A DNA stretch of 64,000 bases from Limnanthes douglasii subsp. nivea (GCA_036936605.1 JAUPFV010000001.1:169966643-170030642); one strand, 5' to 3'. Shown: positions 35,155 to 46,990, numbered from the stretch's first letter. Translations and numbers: made by a program. Notes: generated from the sequence alone by a model not told the origin.

Positions 35155-35194
35155 TAACTGGATAGTTTCAGTTTGTATCAGTTTGTCTTTCGGT

Positions 35195-36150
35195 TTGTCA
35201 ACCGTCGGTTGGAAAATGCTCAACCGGCGGTGTAGAGCCTTTCGTGCTAATTTTGTTTAGATGAATGTATCTTCTATTGTATGAGGTTTAATGATGAATG
35301 TATCTTCTTAGATTAATGTATCTTCTTAGATGAATGGGGTGAAAACTTCCCCAACGGTGTCAAATTTTCATCTCGGCGGGGTGATTCTCAACAAGAGACT
35401 TAGAATGGGTAAACAACTGTAGTTGTAATACATATGACATAAGAGCCTTTCCAAAAATGCTTCTTTCCTATCTTCATCCAACTCAGCGGGCGAATCCTTC
35501 ACTGCTATAAGCATATAGTAGTCTTCATTAGGCGTAAACTCCATTTGTTTTTTAGTGTTTGATGGATGTCATGTTCCTTGATAATACTTGTATATTTATA
35601 ATGGTATTCTGATGTTGGCGGAAGTCTCATTTTGCGGGAGAGTCACTCAGTTTGTTCGTAGTAGTTCCCCGCAGGGTCAGACATTTTCAACTGCTGGTTG
35701 AAAAATCCCCCGGCGGTGTAGAATTTTCAAGAGGCCGGGGTGATTGCGAACAATTGACTTAGAATGGGTATGGCACATAGGCCTTGGACCCCGTCGGGTC
35801 ACACATTTTCAATCGCCGGTTGAAATACTACACCGGGAGGGTGAAAAAAATCCCCCGGCAGTGTAAAATGTTTATCCCGACAGGGTGATTCTAAGCAATA
35901 GACTTAGAATTTGTATGGGACATTGGACTAGGACACCGTCGAGCCACAAATTCTCAACCGTCGGTTGACAATGTCCCCGGTGGTGAACTAATTGTCACCC
36001 GGCAGGGTTGATGAATAGAAAATTCAAATTTTCTTCTCGCCACCAACCAGTGGGTGAAAATATGTCGACCGCCGGGTGACATAGTTTCACCCGGCGGGGT
36101 AGTTTTCAACCGGGGGGTGGAAAGTGTTCCATCGCTGGGGTGAAGGAATT
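35195..36150. repeat. GC-rich palindromic repeat clusters 3 (several islands)
   Basis: Islands at about 35200-35240, 35345-35390, 35665-35745, 35785-35890, 35930-36010 and 36050-36150. Typical pairs: CCGTCGGTTGG with CAACCGGCGG (35206-35240), and CCGCCGGGTGA with CACCCGGCGGGG (near 36070-36100). Between the islands a phrase close to GACTTAGAATGGGTA recurs (about 35396, 35757, 35900), so a larger unit of about 120-360 bp was duplicated too. Confidence 0.85.
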
Positions 36151-36391
36151 CCAAACACAAATAAATATACACTTGTACAATATGTCGACCGCTTCTTCCA
36201 TGTTTACAGTTTAAATGGAAAACGTGTTTTGGTTGAATTCATGGTACAAGGACAAACAATACACAAAATGACATTATATCACGCGAACAATGTAGTTAAC
36301 AACAAATTGAAAACAAGAGTATTGTGATCATGGTACAACAACACAAAATGTAAAACATGGAAAACACAATCCACAAAATGTAGTTCACAAA
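36151..36391. other. 3' flank of the PMD gene
   Basis: AT-rich with repeated ACACAAAATG words (about 36262, 36342, 36370). Likely the 3' untranslated region of the minus-strand gene. No other gene. Confidence 0.45.
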
Positions 36392-38372
36392 CTAAAACAA
36401 CATGCTAATGACGAATGCGACTACCATAATCAAAAGCCACGGACTAGTGATCTCCAACACCTTCTTTGCAAACGACATGAGATCGTCGGGGGAATTGTCT
36501 AACGGCCAAACATGATTAATCGTGTTGATCGCATCAACGGCGGACCTCTCGGTAAGAATACAAGGCGTGATGTAAACCAACCGTACCTCTTCACAGACTC
36601 CTTGTACAGTGCGGATGACGTGTGGCTACTCCCTTCCAAGGAGTACCTATCGATAATGTAAAGGTGCTCTCTCGAGTTCGTCCAGTGCCTCCCATGCAGC
36701 GCATAACAGAGATGGTCTCCTCTTTCTAGACCGGTTCTAGCCAAAAGGGGGTCCAGCGGCTTTTCCTGGATCCAACCAAACTGCCTCATCACTCGGTCCG
36801 GGTGATATGCTTCGCTTACTAGCATAAGGCGACTAGGGTTCCGATAAAACCCTATTTCCTGCTCCGACCACACTTCACGTCCATCCTCGTAAGGTCGGAA
36901 TATCACCTACAAAAAAGCAATTACTCATAAAATCATATAATTAATAGACAAATAATAATATACGTAAACAACAATACTTACTTCCGTCTCTCCTTGCGCC
37001 GTGAGGATGTCATGGTAGTAAGGCTTCTTGCGAACTACTGATCCCGTGATTCTTTTGGGCAACCACGCTACCATTTTTGGGTTGGTCGGACTATAACCCT
37101 GTTAACCGCCGCCCGGAAGATGGGAAAGTGGTCGTAGATCCAACATTCCATCATGGCAAAAAACCCGACCAAGCTCTTCAACGAGTGCTTTGAAATACCT
37201 CCCAAGGTTTTGTAAAACCACACGAGTGCACATATACCCCATGCATACTTACGTCAGTCAGACAAATCCTCGAGGAAGTGGAAAAAATCACACTGGATGT
37301 TCTTCTGGCTCGTGTTTGCGAAGACGGTACACCCAAGGAAGAACATGATGTATGCCCTAACAGCTGATTTCTTCATCTCCATAGTGAGGTCGGCATTGGA
37401 ATCCAAATACTCCTCCCCGCAAAACGTCGTTCGTAGCCATCGGAGGCCGAACCCACTCCCGTCATGCGCCTCCATATCCTCTCGCACAACATCCGCCGAA
37501 ACTCCCAACAACGTGCATATGTTGCACCTATATCCTCCATCCTAAATGCGTCGATAATTATCCCCTCGACCGGGAGGCCAATGATGACATACACTTCATC
37601 TATCGTGATGGTCATCTCCCCAAACACAAACTGGAAGGTGTTGGTCTCTTGGGGCCACCTCTCAATGAACACCTCCGCCAACTATACGTGCGTGTTAAAA
37701 TTCGGAAGATGGCGCATTAGTGGCCAGAACGGTGTCTCTTCCAACAAAGCTTTGACACCCAAATGCTTGCTAAGGTCCCACTAACCGAGCAGACCGTACT
37801 TCGACTGGACGGTGATACTAGATCGTGGCTGCAAAAAACCCAAACACAGATTTAATTTTAACAAAATAATTTCACAAATAAAACAGTTAAACTAATAACA
37901 AAATATAAGTTAATCCAAAATTCAAAAACTTACGTCGTCCATGAATGTGCAGTACGCCTAATGCTGCGCGTACTCCGGGAACAGAAGGATATTGTTTTTG
38001 GATAAAAACAAGTTCCTCCATCCTTCCGGATCAGTAGGAAGTCCGACCGTACCCTCTCTTCGAGGTGGTGGCATTGGGACCTCCGTTTCCTCCTCCGTCT
38101 CGACCTCGTCTATTAGCGCACGGCATGGAGGAGAAGATCGTACTCCGGGCTCCCTTGGGGCATCACGATCCCTTGTGGCTTCATATTTTCTATGCCGCAA
38201 GGATCGTTCCCCGGGGCTCAGGCGCACCTCACACTCGGTATGTTCTTTTTGTTCGAGGTGATCAACCGCCGACCGTCGGCTACCTCCTTCGCCTTTCTTT
38301 GGGGGAGGGACTTCCCGTTCTCGCCTTAGGATTTTAGACGCCTTCTCTTTCGCGGGGCAAGGTGCTTTGTGT
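36392..38372 (-). pseudogene. Plant mobile domain (PMD) gene with introns and C-terminal hydrophobic tail
   Basis: Minus-strand gene in three readable exons: 38372-37934, 37828-36982 and 36906-36392, separated by GT-AG introns of 105 nt (37829-37933) and 75 nt (36907-36981). An acceptor-like GCCGCAG at 38373-38379 suggests one more upstream exon. Exon 1 is basic, Pro/Glu-rich. Exon 2 has the PMD core: FIERWPQETNTFQFVFGEMT, ITIDEVYVIIGLPVEG, RAYIMFFLGCTVFAN and RKYAWGICALVWFYK. Exon 3 has VIFRPYEDGREVW and YHPDRVMRQFGWIQ, and ends in WLLIMVVAFVISMLF, a possible membrane anchor. PMD proteins such as MAIN/MAIL1 act in the nucleus in silencing; many PMDs are transposon-borne. Breaks: stops near 37785, 37690 and 37252, frameshifts near 37100 and 36585. 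Confidence 0.82.
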
Positions 38373-38424
38373 CTGCGGCAACAAATAGAACAAAATAAGT
38401 TAGAATTTCTACAAAATTAACTAG

Positions 38425-38692
38425 GTCCCCGTCGGGTGAACATTTGTCATCCTGCGGGGAAATATATTTAATTCTTGAAATTAATTTCAACCCCGCCGGT
38501 TTAACTATTTTCACCCGGCGGGGAAATATATTTAATTTTAAAAATTAATTTTCACCCGACGGGGAAATATTTTTAATTTCAATTTTATTTGTTGCCCCGC
38601 CGGTTCAAACAGTGCATACCCGACGGGGATGAAGCATTTTCTAGAAAAAAAATATCTTCCCCGCCGGTATGAGTATGCTCACCCGGCGGGGG
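38425..38692. repeat. GC-rich palindromic repeat cluster 4 (hairpins in AT-rich spacers)
   Basis: The most regular cluster. CCCCGCCGG is followed after about 11-15 bases by CCCGGCGGGG or CCCGACGGGG, at 38491-38523, 38595-38628 and 38659-38691, plus 38427-38460 in weaker form. GC-only stems are separated by AT-only spacers such as AAATATATTTAATTTTAAAA. It lies between the PMD gene and the right end. Confidence 0.88.
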
Positions 38693-39209
38693 GTCTCAAA
38701 CAGACCCTCAACCTCCATTGACAACCTGAAACCAAAACTCGAAAATCTAACCTAAAACACCAAATCAAATCAGTCACACCAACTCTACCTTAGCATCAAT
38801 ATACAACTAAAAACAACTAAATAAACATACTTCGCCTATTCTAACAGCCAATGTATATCAAAATCTTCAAAACTTAAGAAAAATTAAATTTAGCAAAAAA
38901 CTATATTTAAGTGTATAAACTTACTCTTTTCTTTTTTCCCATTGTTGTTCCTGACTGGGTATGGATCTACTCGAGTTCTTGAAATTTGAATTTGGGGCTG
39001 ATTTTGGAAGATTGTAGTAATAGAGAAATGAAAGGGAAACTTGGGGTTGGTTTTAATTTGTTTTTGTTTTGGGGATGGTTAGTGAATAGGGTTAGGACTT
39101 AGTAAAAACGAAAGGGTGTTTTTGGTATAAAATTGGGCTACTTAAAATATGTATGGACATGGTTAAAATTGGGGCTGCTTATCCAAGAAAGCCCTAATTT
39201 AACCAAAAC
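38693..39209. other. Right subterminal region and end of the MULE
   Basis: Non-coding. Ends GCCCTAATTTAACCAAAAC, the right inverted end. 38735-39209 is present again at 53060-53523 and, from about 38965, at 28329-28575. Confidence 0.8.
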
Positions 39210-39219
39210 AATATTTTTA

Positions 39220-39773
39220 TTGTTATTCCAGAAAAATATGTAGTTAGTAATTTTACGAGATTGTGTTGTTATTTTAAATTACGATAACAAATAGAAACAA
39301 AATACAAAATAAATTTCATATCACATGTGTTGGTGTTTGGACAATTTTAACTTGTTCTATTATAAGTAATTGTAAGATGGTTTTATATTAATAGTAAGAT
39401 AATTGTTTTATCCGTATACATAAAATTGAGTATCGTTATATTTGATGGAAATTTTTTTATCTAATAAAAATAATCATCATATCATTATCAATCTTTTTTA
39501 ACAATTCATCTTTCAGAAATATTGAAAAAATGTTCAAAAAGTTACAAAACAAATGTCTCATATTATTTTTATTTTAACTATGTGAATGTTTGATGCTACA
39601 ATTATGTATAACATTACCAACGACTCTTCGTAATTATAAATACGAAGACAATGAATTTTAGTATAGACGAATATTATTTAAAAAGATAGAGAAACACTAG
39701 CTATAACAATAAGTTCAAACTTAAAACTGAAATGGTCTGCCTGATAAAAATTAAAATAAGAACCTATATAGCC
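39220..39773. other. AT-rich flank with the empty copia target site
   Basis: No gene. CAATT at 39599-39603 is the uninterrupted target corresponding to the duplicated CAATT around the copia element in copy 2. Confidence 0.7.
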
Positions 39774-40108
39774 ATGTTGAGAATAACTCGAATAACATAC
39801 CTTGTGATTCGTGTATTCAAAATATAAATTAAGATGCAATAGTAGTACATTATTGTATTATTGGTAGTTGTTAATCGTGTTTTTTTATGAATCCATTAGG
39901 CCATTTATATAGAAAGTTTTATTTCTCTTCTATAAATATAGTATTATGGTGAAAAAAAAGACACTCAAATTTGTAACCATTTTGTATTACATCGTTCGTG
40001 GACGTAGAGTTATTGTCAAATATTAAATGTTGTGTTATTTTATTTTCATGTTTTTATGTAGTTTTGTGTGTGAGCCATGTGTAAAAATATTACATCTTAT
40101 TTTATAAT
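39774..40108 (+). repeat. Candidate 5' LTR of the copia relic
   Basis: Begins TGTTGAGAATAA. In copy 2 (about 59367-59693) it ends TTATAACA, giving TG...CA. It is followed within a few bases by TTGGTATCA at 40112-40120, the initiator-Met primer-binding site. No 3' LTR is recognisable. Confidence 0.55.
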
Positions 40109-40112
40109 AGAT

Positions 40113-43100
40113 TGGTATCAAAACATAAGTTTTTTTTTAAAATTAGCATTTATAATGGTGTTTACATCAACAAAATCAAAATAAAAATCAAAATATTTGA
40201 TAAAGGGATACAACTTTATGTTGTGGAAGATTAAGTTGTAATACTCTATAGTAATGCAAAGGTTGTGGAAGAATGTGGTGAATAAGTTACTAGTACACAT
40301 GAAAAAGAAGAGAGGCAAGATTTTCAAGAAAGGGCTCTATGTTGAATTTTAAGAAGTGTAAATGATAATGTTTTTTGAGATTATTGGTGACAAGACTGTC
40401 TGCGCATAAAAGAAGTCGCGAGAACTTTACTAAAAGAAATCAATTGTGGACCGGTGATTTTGGAAAAAATGCTCGTATGAGTTTAGATTGAAAGAAGGTA
40501 TATTCCTAACTTAACATATTGATAATCTTAAGTCAATTATTATCGATCTGGAGAATATTGATATCATAATAAAAAACGAGTATAAAACCTTATTTATTTG
40601 AGACAACTATCCACTTTCTATTGAAATTTCATCGATACCATCACATATGGTAGTGACAAGTTATCTTTGGAGGATGTTAAATGGTCGATCAAATCAAAGG
40701 AGTTGAGACAGTTGCAGCCAAAAAATCAGGCAGAAGACGACCGTCTTATGATCATAAGAAGATCTAGAAAAAGGTGAGTTCTTAAAATGAGAAGAATTTT
40801 AAGGTGATCCAAATCAAAATTCAATAATTCAAATTTTTATGGTTTGGTGAGCATGATCATTACATGAAACATTATTCAATGCTGAAAGGTAAGGGGAGAA
40901 ATCAAAAGGAAAATACGGTGAACCTAACGGAAGGTATGAACGATTTTGATTGTAGTGAAAACAATGGTAAATGATATGTGTTTTTGTGAGTTCATATTAT
41001 GGTCAAAACTATTCGGTACTCTATATTGGCTCTAATTTCCATATGTGTCACTTTAAGGAGAGTTACTATATTACAAACAAATGCAAGAAATTCTGTATTG
41101 GAGAATAATCATTTTTATACGTTTGCTGGTGTTCTCAGAATGGTGAAGTGTTGGCATGTTCCCACGTCGAAGAGGAACTTGATATCTCTTGAGACACTGG
41201 AATCTTGAGGATACAAGTATTATACAAAATATAGTGTAATTAAGATAACAAAGAGCTCGAATATGGGCATGAAAGGTAGTTTTCAAAAGGTGTTATGCAT
41301 TCTTCACAGAAGTGTTGTTGTGGACAATGCTCCAGTAACATCATCTAGGAGTAACCACCAAACTCACTAGGATCATAACCAATAATGGAATTGCAATTTT
41401 TTCACTTAAATGAAAGATGATTAGTTTTTTTAGGCAAAATAGTAATATTGAAAATTATAATGAATTATACTCACTAAGATATGTAGGGTTTGAAAACACA
41501 AGGTGGGCATATTCAACCTTTGTCAACTAGAAGACGATGATTGAGAAGAATATAAGAATAAATAGCAAGTGTTTTAAGAGAAATATTGGGTTAGAATTTT
41601 TGCAGTCGTGTGTTCAACCAGTTCTACGATACTAAGCAAAAAGTGTAATTCTAGCACACCACAACATAATGAGGTTGCACAAAGAATGAACATAATACTT
41701 TGTGACAATTTATGAAGCTTCCTCTTGTATTTCGATGAGGGAATGAAGTTTTAGGATACAACTATCAATATATTGTGTGTTACTTAGTGAATCAGTCACC
41801 AATATCTATTAATTGTAAGAATGCCTTTGAGATTTGGTCTGGATCTTTGCATGATTAAGAGAAATTGATCGTGTCCGGTTGTCTTCTGTACGTTTAATAA
41901 TTGTTTTATCAAGTCGTGAAACATAGTTCAATTCGAGTTTTTTTAACCATAATAGTTTTGGAAGATTTGGATCTTGAGTAGTTGGATGTGAAGATTACAA
42001 TTCCACATGGTGAATTGGAGAAACTAATCCACACAAAACAAATATAGCTATTTATCTAATAAATTGGAGGGTAATGTTTATCTACAATCACCAAGACAGT
42101 GATACAAATAAATTGATACATTCATAATGTCAATATGGTTCACAAATAATGCATCTCGAATTTGTGGTATCATCAGAAGATGTCACATAATTCTTATATT
42201 TGGTTGTTGTTGTGTATAGATGATATGCTCATCACTGCTTGTAATATGTCATACATCGTGAAGATAAAGAAATATCTTAGTGTCGAGTTTGAGAAAAAGT
42301 ATTTATGTATGGGAAATAAGATTGTTGAGATGAATATTACCAGGAATACTTACGATCATCACACTTTACTCAACGAAACTACATTGAGAAAATGTTATAA
42401 TGATTCACCATGTTTGATGCTACGGTAGTTGGCATCTCGTTCGCTATTTATTTTAAGATGTCTCGACCAGGTTCGGTCAATGATGATATTTAGTTGGAAC
42501 AAATGCCAAAGGTTCCATACTCAAGTGAAGTTGGAAGTATCATGTACGCTATTTAGTATACATGTCATATTTCACATGCAGATAGTGTGGTCAACATGTA
42601 CATGAGATGTCTTCGGAAAGAACACTGAGATGTAGTGAAATAGATACTTTAGTATTTTAAAAATACTGCAAATGTTATCTTGATTTTCAACTACACCAAC
42701 GTTGATGAATCGTTGAACAATATGACAGGATTAGTGGTGGGTTTTATTAATTCTTATTCCACATGTGATATGGATAAATGAGTTCTTTGTCAGGATATGT
42801 GTTTACTCTATATGGAAATGCAATCAACGAGAAAGCACAACTGCAATCTATTGTAGCTTTGTATATAAATGAGGTATAATACATGGATTTAGCATAAGAA
42901 ATTAAGGACAAAATATGGTGGAATGTTTGATGGCATATTCGAGCAAGGATAAGACTACTACAAAAAACATTTCTGACACTCAAAGCGACACACACCTTAT
43001 TGGGAACCAGATCTACACGAGCGTATAAATCACATACATGTCATGTATCATTGTATTAGGATATAATATAAAAGAGAGTTGTTGATGTAAAGAAAGTATC

Positions 43101-43215
43101 TACACACGACAATCCAATAAATATAAGATATAAGACCAAGGAAATATTAGTTTAGTACCTAAACTAGATTGGTGTTCGGAGCATCAAGTGAATGACTTTT
43201 AGATATTTGGAGAGT
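40113..43215 (+). pseudogene. Decayed Ty1/copia gag-pol relic, same family as 4731-8010
   Basis: Starts at the primer-binding site TGGTATCAAAAC (40113). Gag is near 40240-40600 (IDNLKSIIIDLENIDIII). Protease and pre-integrase follow near 41000-41200, integrase pieces at 41330-41850, RT near 42160-42400 with LLLCIDDMLITACNMSYIVK, a damaged YVDDM (here CIDDM), and RNase H near 42720-43060. The end is close to 43215, where both relics share CGGAGCATCAAGTGAA-like sequence. No long frame survives. It lacks parts of the integrase and RT compared with 4731-8010. Confidence 0.8.
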
Positions 43216-43589
43216 CAGATGAAAATAAGTTTCATTGTTGATAGTGAAGAAAATATATTCGTTTCAAAACGAAAATTTGTTAAACATAAGTCAAATAGTA
43301 TATCTTATGACTCTTGTGTTAAAATCGTAGCTTATATTCACTATATACATTATTATAGTTTTGATATTTATTAATTTATGAAACTATTAAATTTATTATT
43401 TAAAAATTTAATTTATCTCTATAAATAAATTTTTAGAATAACAAAAAACTAACAATTTATTTATTTAATTATTATTATAATTCTAGACCATACAAATTCA
43501 TCACACTATATAAATGTTATACCTAATAATTTTAGGTTGAGGGAGTATTGTGCTTAATCATACATAAAAAGAAATACTGAGGGAAAATT
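43216..43589. other. AT-rich flank of the copia relic
   Basis: No gene. GGTTGAGGGAG near 43533 could be a polypurine tract, but no LTR follows. 43455-43510 matches 16660-16735. Confidence 0.4.
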
Positions 43590-44743
43590 CGCAGTAACAT
43601 GCGAGTTCAACAATGAGAGTTCTATACATTTTTAACCATGCGAGTTTATTGAATATTAGACATGAGAGTTCTTCATTATAATCAAACAATGAGAGTTCTT
43701 CATTAGATATTTATGGTTCAAACCATGAGATTTCTGTACATTTTAAACCAGAAATGTGTATGTACATTATGTTTCCAATCACGAGAATTCTGTACATTTT
43801 TAACCATGCGAGTTTATTGAATATTAAACATTAGAGTTCTATATTATACTCTAACCGTGCGAGTTCTTGTATATTATTAAACCATATGATTTTAACAATG
43901 AGATTTTAACCATTAGAGTTCTGTACATTTTTAATCATGCGAGTTTATTGAATATTAGACATGGGAGTTCTTCATTATAATTCAACTGTAAGAGTTCTTC
44001 ATTAAATCCTTATGTTTCCAACCATGAGAGTTTTGTACATTATGTGTCCAACCAACAGAGTTATGTACATTTTTAACAATGCGAGTTTATTGAATATTTA
44101 ACATCAAAATTCTTTATTATAATTAAACTTTGAGAGTTCTTGTATATTAAACCATTAGATTTTAACCACGAGAGTTCAACAATGAGAGCGCTATACATTT
44201 TTAACCATGAGATTTTATTGAATATCAAACATGAGAATTTTTTATTATAATCCAACCATGAGAGTTCTTAATTAGAACCTTATGGTTTCAACCATGAGAG
44301 TTCTGTATATTTTTAATGATGAGAGTTTTATACATCATGTTTCCAACCATGAGAGTTCTGTATATTTTTAACCATGCGAGTTTATTGAATAATAAACATG
44401 AGAATTCTTTATTATAATGCAATCGTATGAGTTCTTTGTATACCCTAGCAAAATAAAACCATGTGAGTTCTTCGTACTACAGCTAAAGAAAATACGAGTT
44501 CAATGTATTTTTAGAGGATGAAGATGTGAGTTTATTGTTACTTTAAGATGTACATTGATAGAAAATTAAAAATAGAGTCTCGCATGGTTGATTACGCATC
44601 ATCTCGCATGTTATGACGAAAACAAATTTACAGTAATTCAAAAAACATTCATTAATGGATCTAGTTTTGTTCGTCTTCAAAACAAACCGATGGTACTTTC
44701 AGATTTTTTTTCCGAGCTACAGTTTGAAAGATACTGAGTTTTT
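43590..44743. mobile_element. Minisatellite-bearing inverted-repeat element (relative of 11699-12194)
   Basis: The right arm (44600-44743) is homologous to the arms of 11699-12194 (ACAAAACTAGATCCATTAAT and CTGAAAGTACCATCG on the minus strand). The left arm is mostly missing; only a short GCAGTAACATGCGAG match at about 43591 remains. The interior is a 0.9-kb tandem array. No transposase. Confidence 0.6.
43600..44530. repeat. Degenerate minisatellite with higher-order period
   Basis: A unit near AACCATGAGAGTTCTGTACA (about 25-35 bp) repeats throughout. A larger unit (GTACATTTTTAACCATGCGA, then GTTTATTGAATATTAAACAT, then a GAGTTCTT(C/T)ATTATAAT part) recurs at about 43616, 43793, 43916, 44058, 44190 and 44355, spacing 120-180 bp. 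Confidence 0.9.
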
Positions 44744-45095
44744 ATAATAAAAATATAAAATAAAAAGTAAGAAAAATAAATTTAGTTCAAAGAAGGACAA
44801 AGGGTTACTTGTGGTTTTTCATTATGGTGGAGGTATCTATTGGAAGTACGCACTTTTGGGTATTAGGTGGTAATGAGATAGTTAAGTGTGTATTTATGAG
44901 TACGTTTCTTTCTTGTTTTATTTAACAAAAACCTCATAAGGATAAAATACTAAAATATTCATCTCTTATTACGAGGTATGTGTTATAATATTAAAGAAAA
45001 CTAAAAGTACTATCGAAGTAGAAATATCATCTAACAGTGTGTACTTTTACTCTTATATATTTTTAAGATTTAAGACTAGTTGTACAAGACAAAAA
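44744..45095. other. AT-rich spacer
   Basis: No gene. Parts resemble 11605-11660 and 12360-12480, so the surroundings of the two minisatellite-type elements are themselves related. Confidence 0.5.
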
Positions 45096-46990
45096 AATTG
45101 TAGAAAGGTTTGAATATAATATGTTTATTATCTTCTTGAAACATGTTTAACATTATTTTACTGTACAGTGGTGAATTCATCAAGATTAAAGAACAAAACT
45201 ATACTAGATCAACATTAGGTTATTGTACAGGATTGGAAAAATAATTTTAGATTTATATCAACATTTAATAGATTTTATGAAGGATTGCCAAAATGGTAAA
45301 AACTATGACCAAAATGAAGACTTGGTCAAACAAGTACAATAACGCAAAGCAATAAAGCTATGACCAAACTGATAAAAGAGACTAGACATCAACGTTTTCA
45401 TCGAAGGATTGGTTGGTTTAACTTGATTGATTGTGGAATCTAGAAGGATTGACTGGCCTGATAACCTTGGTATCAAGGAATCTGAATCGGGGGATCATAA
45501 ATTATGTGGAAATATATCAAATAGGCTATGGTTGGAGAGGAGCCAAATATTCTAACATTACTCTCACCCCAAACATGGTAGACAATATCACCGAAGCAGA
45601 CACGCTAAAAGTGTCGTAAACTGGATGAAGGTCAATTGGACGCCTCATAGATACAAGACACCCGATTGAAGTTGTATCTTAAAGATAAACAAATATTGGA
45701 GCTGCAAAAACCCCATATACTTTGGGTAATCGTGTAGTCATAAAGGATATGATTAATGGTTTCAGATGAGAAATTGCGTAAGACACAATTCGGGGAGGGC
45801 GTTTTTCAACCCTAACTTAGGATCTTATCACATATGGAGAGTGCTCATTGGATACCGATCCATATAATGAAAGCATAACGGGGAATATTGAATTTTTTCC
45901 ATACTAAACCTGGCATAATGGGTGATCATACGAATGTCATTGTAAGTATCATTGATAGTAAACTTGATGATTCGTTTATTAGCATTCTAGTATTGGACGT
46001 CATTGATGGTGGTGATTCGCGTACTAGCATTCCAGTATTAGAATGAGTCAGCCAATTTTAGAGAACATCCCGAGTGAAATCAAAAACCTTAAGGTTTCTC
46101 CCCAAACCAAAATCATGAACAATACAAATCTCCTAGTGGTTAACCAAATAGGTTAAGATCAACCGCACGTCGAACTTGAATGATTTCTTTTTCCAATTAC
46201 CAATCGTAACCCAATACAATTGCTTAACGAGATGCCTAAGATTTAAAATTTTCCCCCAAATCCAGTGGGTGAAAAATTAGTCTTTAAATACATAATATTT
46301 TTGTCTCTAATCTTTATAGAGTAAATTCACTCACATCAAACTGATTTGTCGAGTTTACTAACGATAAACCACATAAGTTTGAGGACCACCGCCTAATTCC
46401 AGGTTTTTAGGTCTAATATACAAAGGTTGTCGTCTAATAAGGGCAAGGTTATAGCTTACAATACCACTTTAGCACCAACACGCTTCAAATCGTTTCCATA
46501 CCAAAAACAAATAACGGGGATATTGTAAGTGTTGCTTAAGAACTCTACAGGAGATAATGAAGACCAAAGACGAATAAAACTACACCATGGAAATAAAATA
46601 TTTAATAAGATGGAGCCTACCCATATAAGAGAGGCGTTTGGAAGTCTATGAGACAATACGGATAGTAATTTTGATAAGAAGGAATCGTCAATCAATATGG
46701 TGACCCGAGTGCAGCAGGACTTCAAGGTATTTACAAAAGGGAACCAACGTTAAAACAAATGATATTAATCAAATTTGATTTAAGATATGGGGTAACCTTA
46801 GTGATGAAGGTGTGAATTTTAGGAGGTGTGACTTTAAGGCTCGAGAGAATAGAAAAATCATTAAGATCATCCTTTATAAAAGTGAGAGAATTGATGTCAC
46901 CACGAAAACAATCATTAGGTCGTATGCAAAACAAAGGTTGATAATCTTAAGCTTATGACACATCTAATGGAATTTAAGATCCACCTCTTT
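45096..46990 (-). pseudogene. L1-like LINE ORF2 relic, RT C-terminus and zf-RVT domain
   Basis: Minus-strand LINE relic. RT palm segment near 46930 reads KIINLCFAYDLM, where the FADD catalytic motif has become FAYD, then FRGDINSLTFIKDDLNDFSI (46731-46934). 46456-46725 continues with LSVLSHRLPNASLIWVGSIL, LSNTYNIPVICFWYG. The segment LCILDLKTWN lies near 46420. Near 45740-45800 PNCVLRNFSSETINHILYDY is a zf-RVT-type C-x-C...H remnant. Several stops and frameshifts. The 5' half (endonuclease, first RT blocks) is not recognisable to the right. Confidence 0.75.

Larger units (their letters stand above)
29331..39219. mobile_element. 9.87-kb Mutator-like element (MULE) with transposase-OTU, SANT-like and PMD genes
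   Basis: The element is 29341-39209. Both sides carry exactly AATATTTTTA (29331-29340, 39210-39219), a 10-bp target duplication of the size expected for MULEs. The left end GGTTTTTGGCTAAATTAGGG matches GTTTTGGTTAAATTAGGG read inward from the right. A second block (TTTAACCATTCCCAAA-like) is shared a little further in. Inside: transposase-OTU (+), a minus-strand ORF, a SANT-like ORF (+), a PMD gene (-), and four clusters of GC-rich palindromic repeats. The duplication sequence is AT-rich, so chance cannot be fully excluded, but its exact abutment to matching ends is strong. All genes carry frame breaks, so this copy is not autonomous now. Confidence 0.88.

Noticed and set aside
37992..38337. 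Plus-strand frames of about 90 codons opposite PMD exon 1
   Set aside because: Antisense to a GC-rich coding exon; the minus-strand frame has splice sites and continues into PMD motifs, the plus frames do not.
38425..38692. CRISPR-like look of regular palindromic repeats
   Set aside because: Plant nuclear context, spacers of AT-only sequence that resemble each other, no cas genes.
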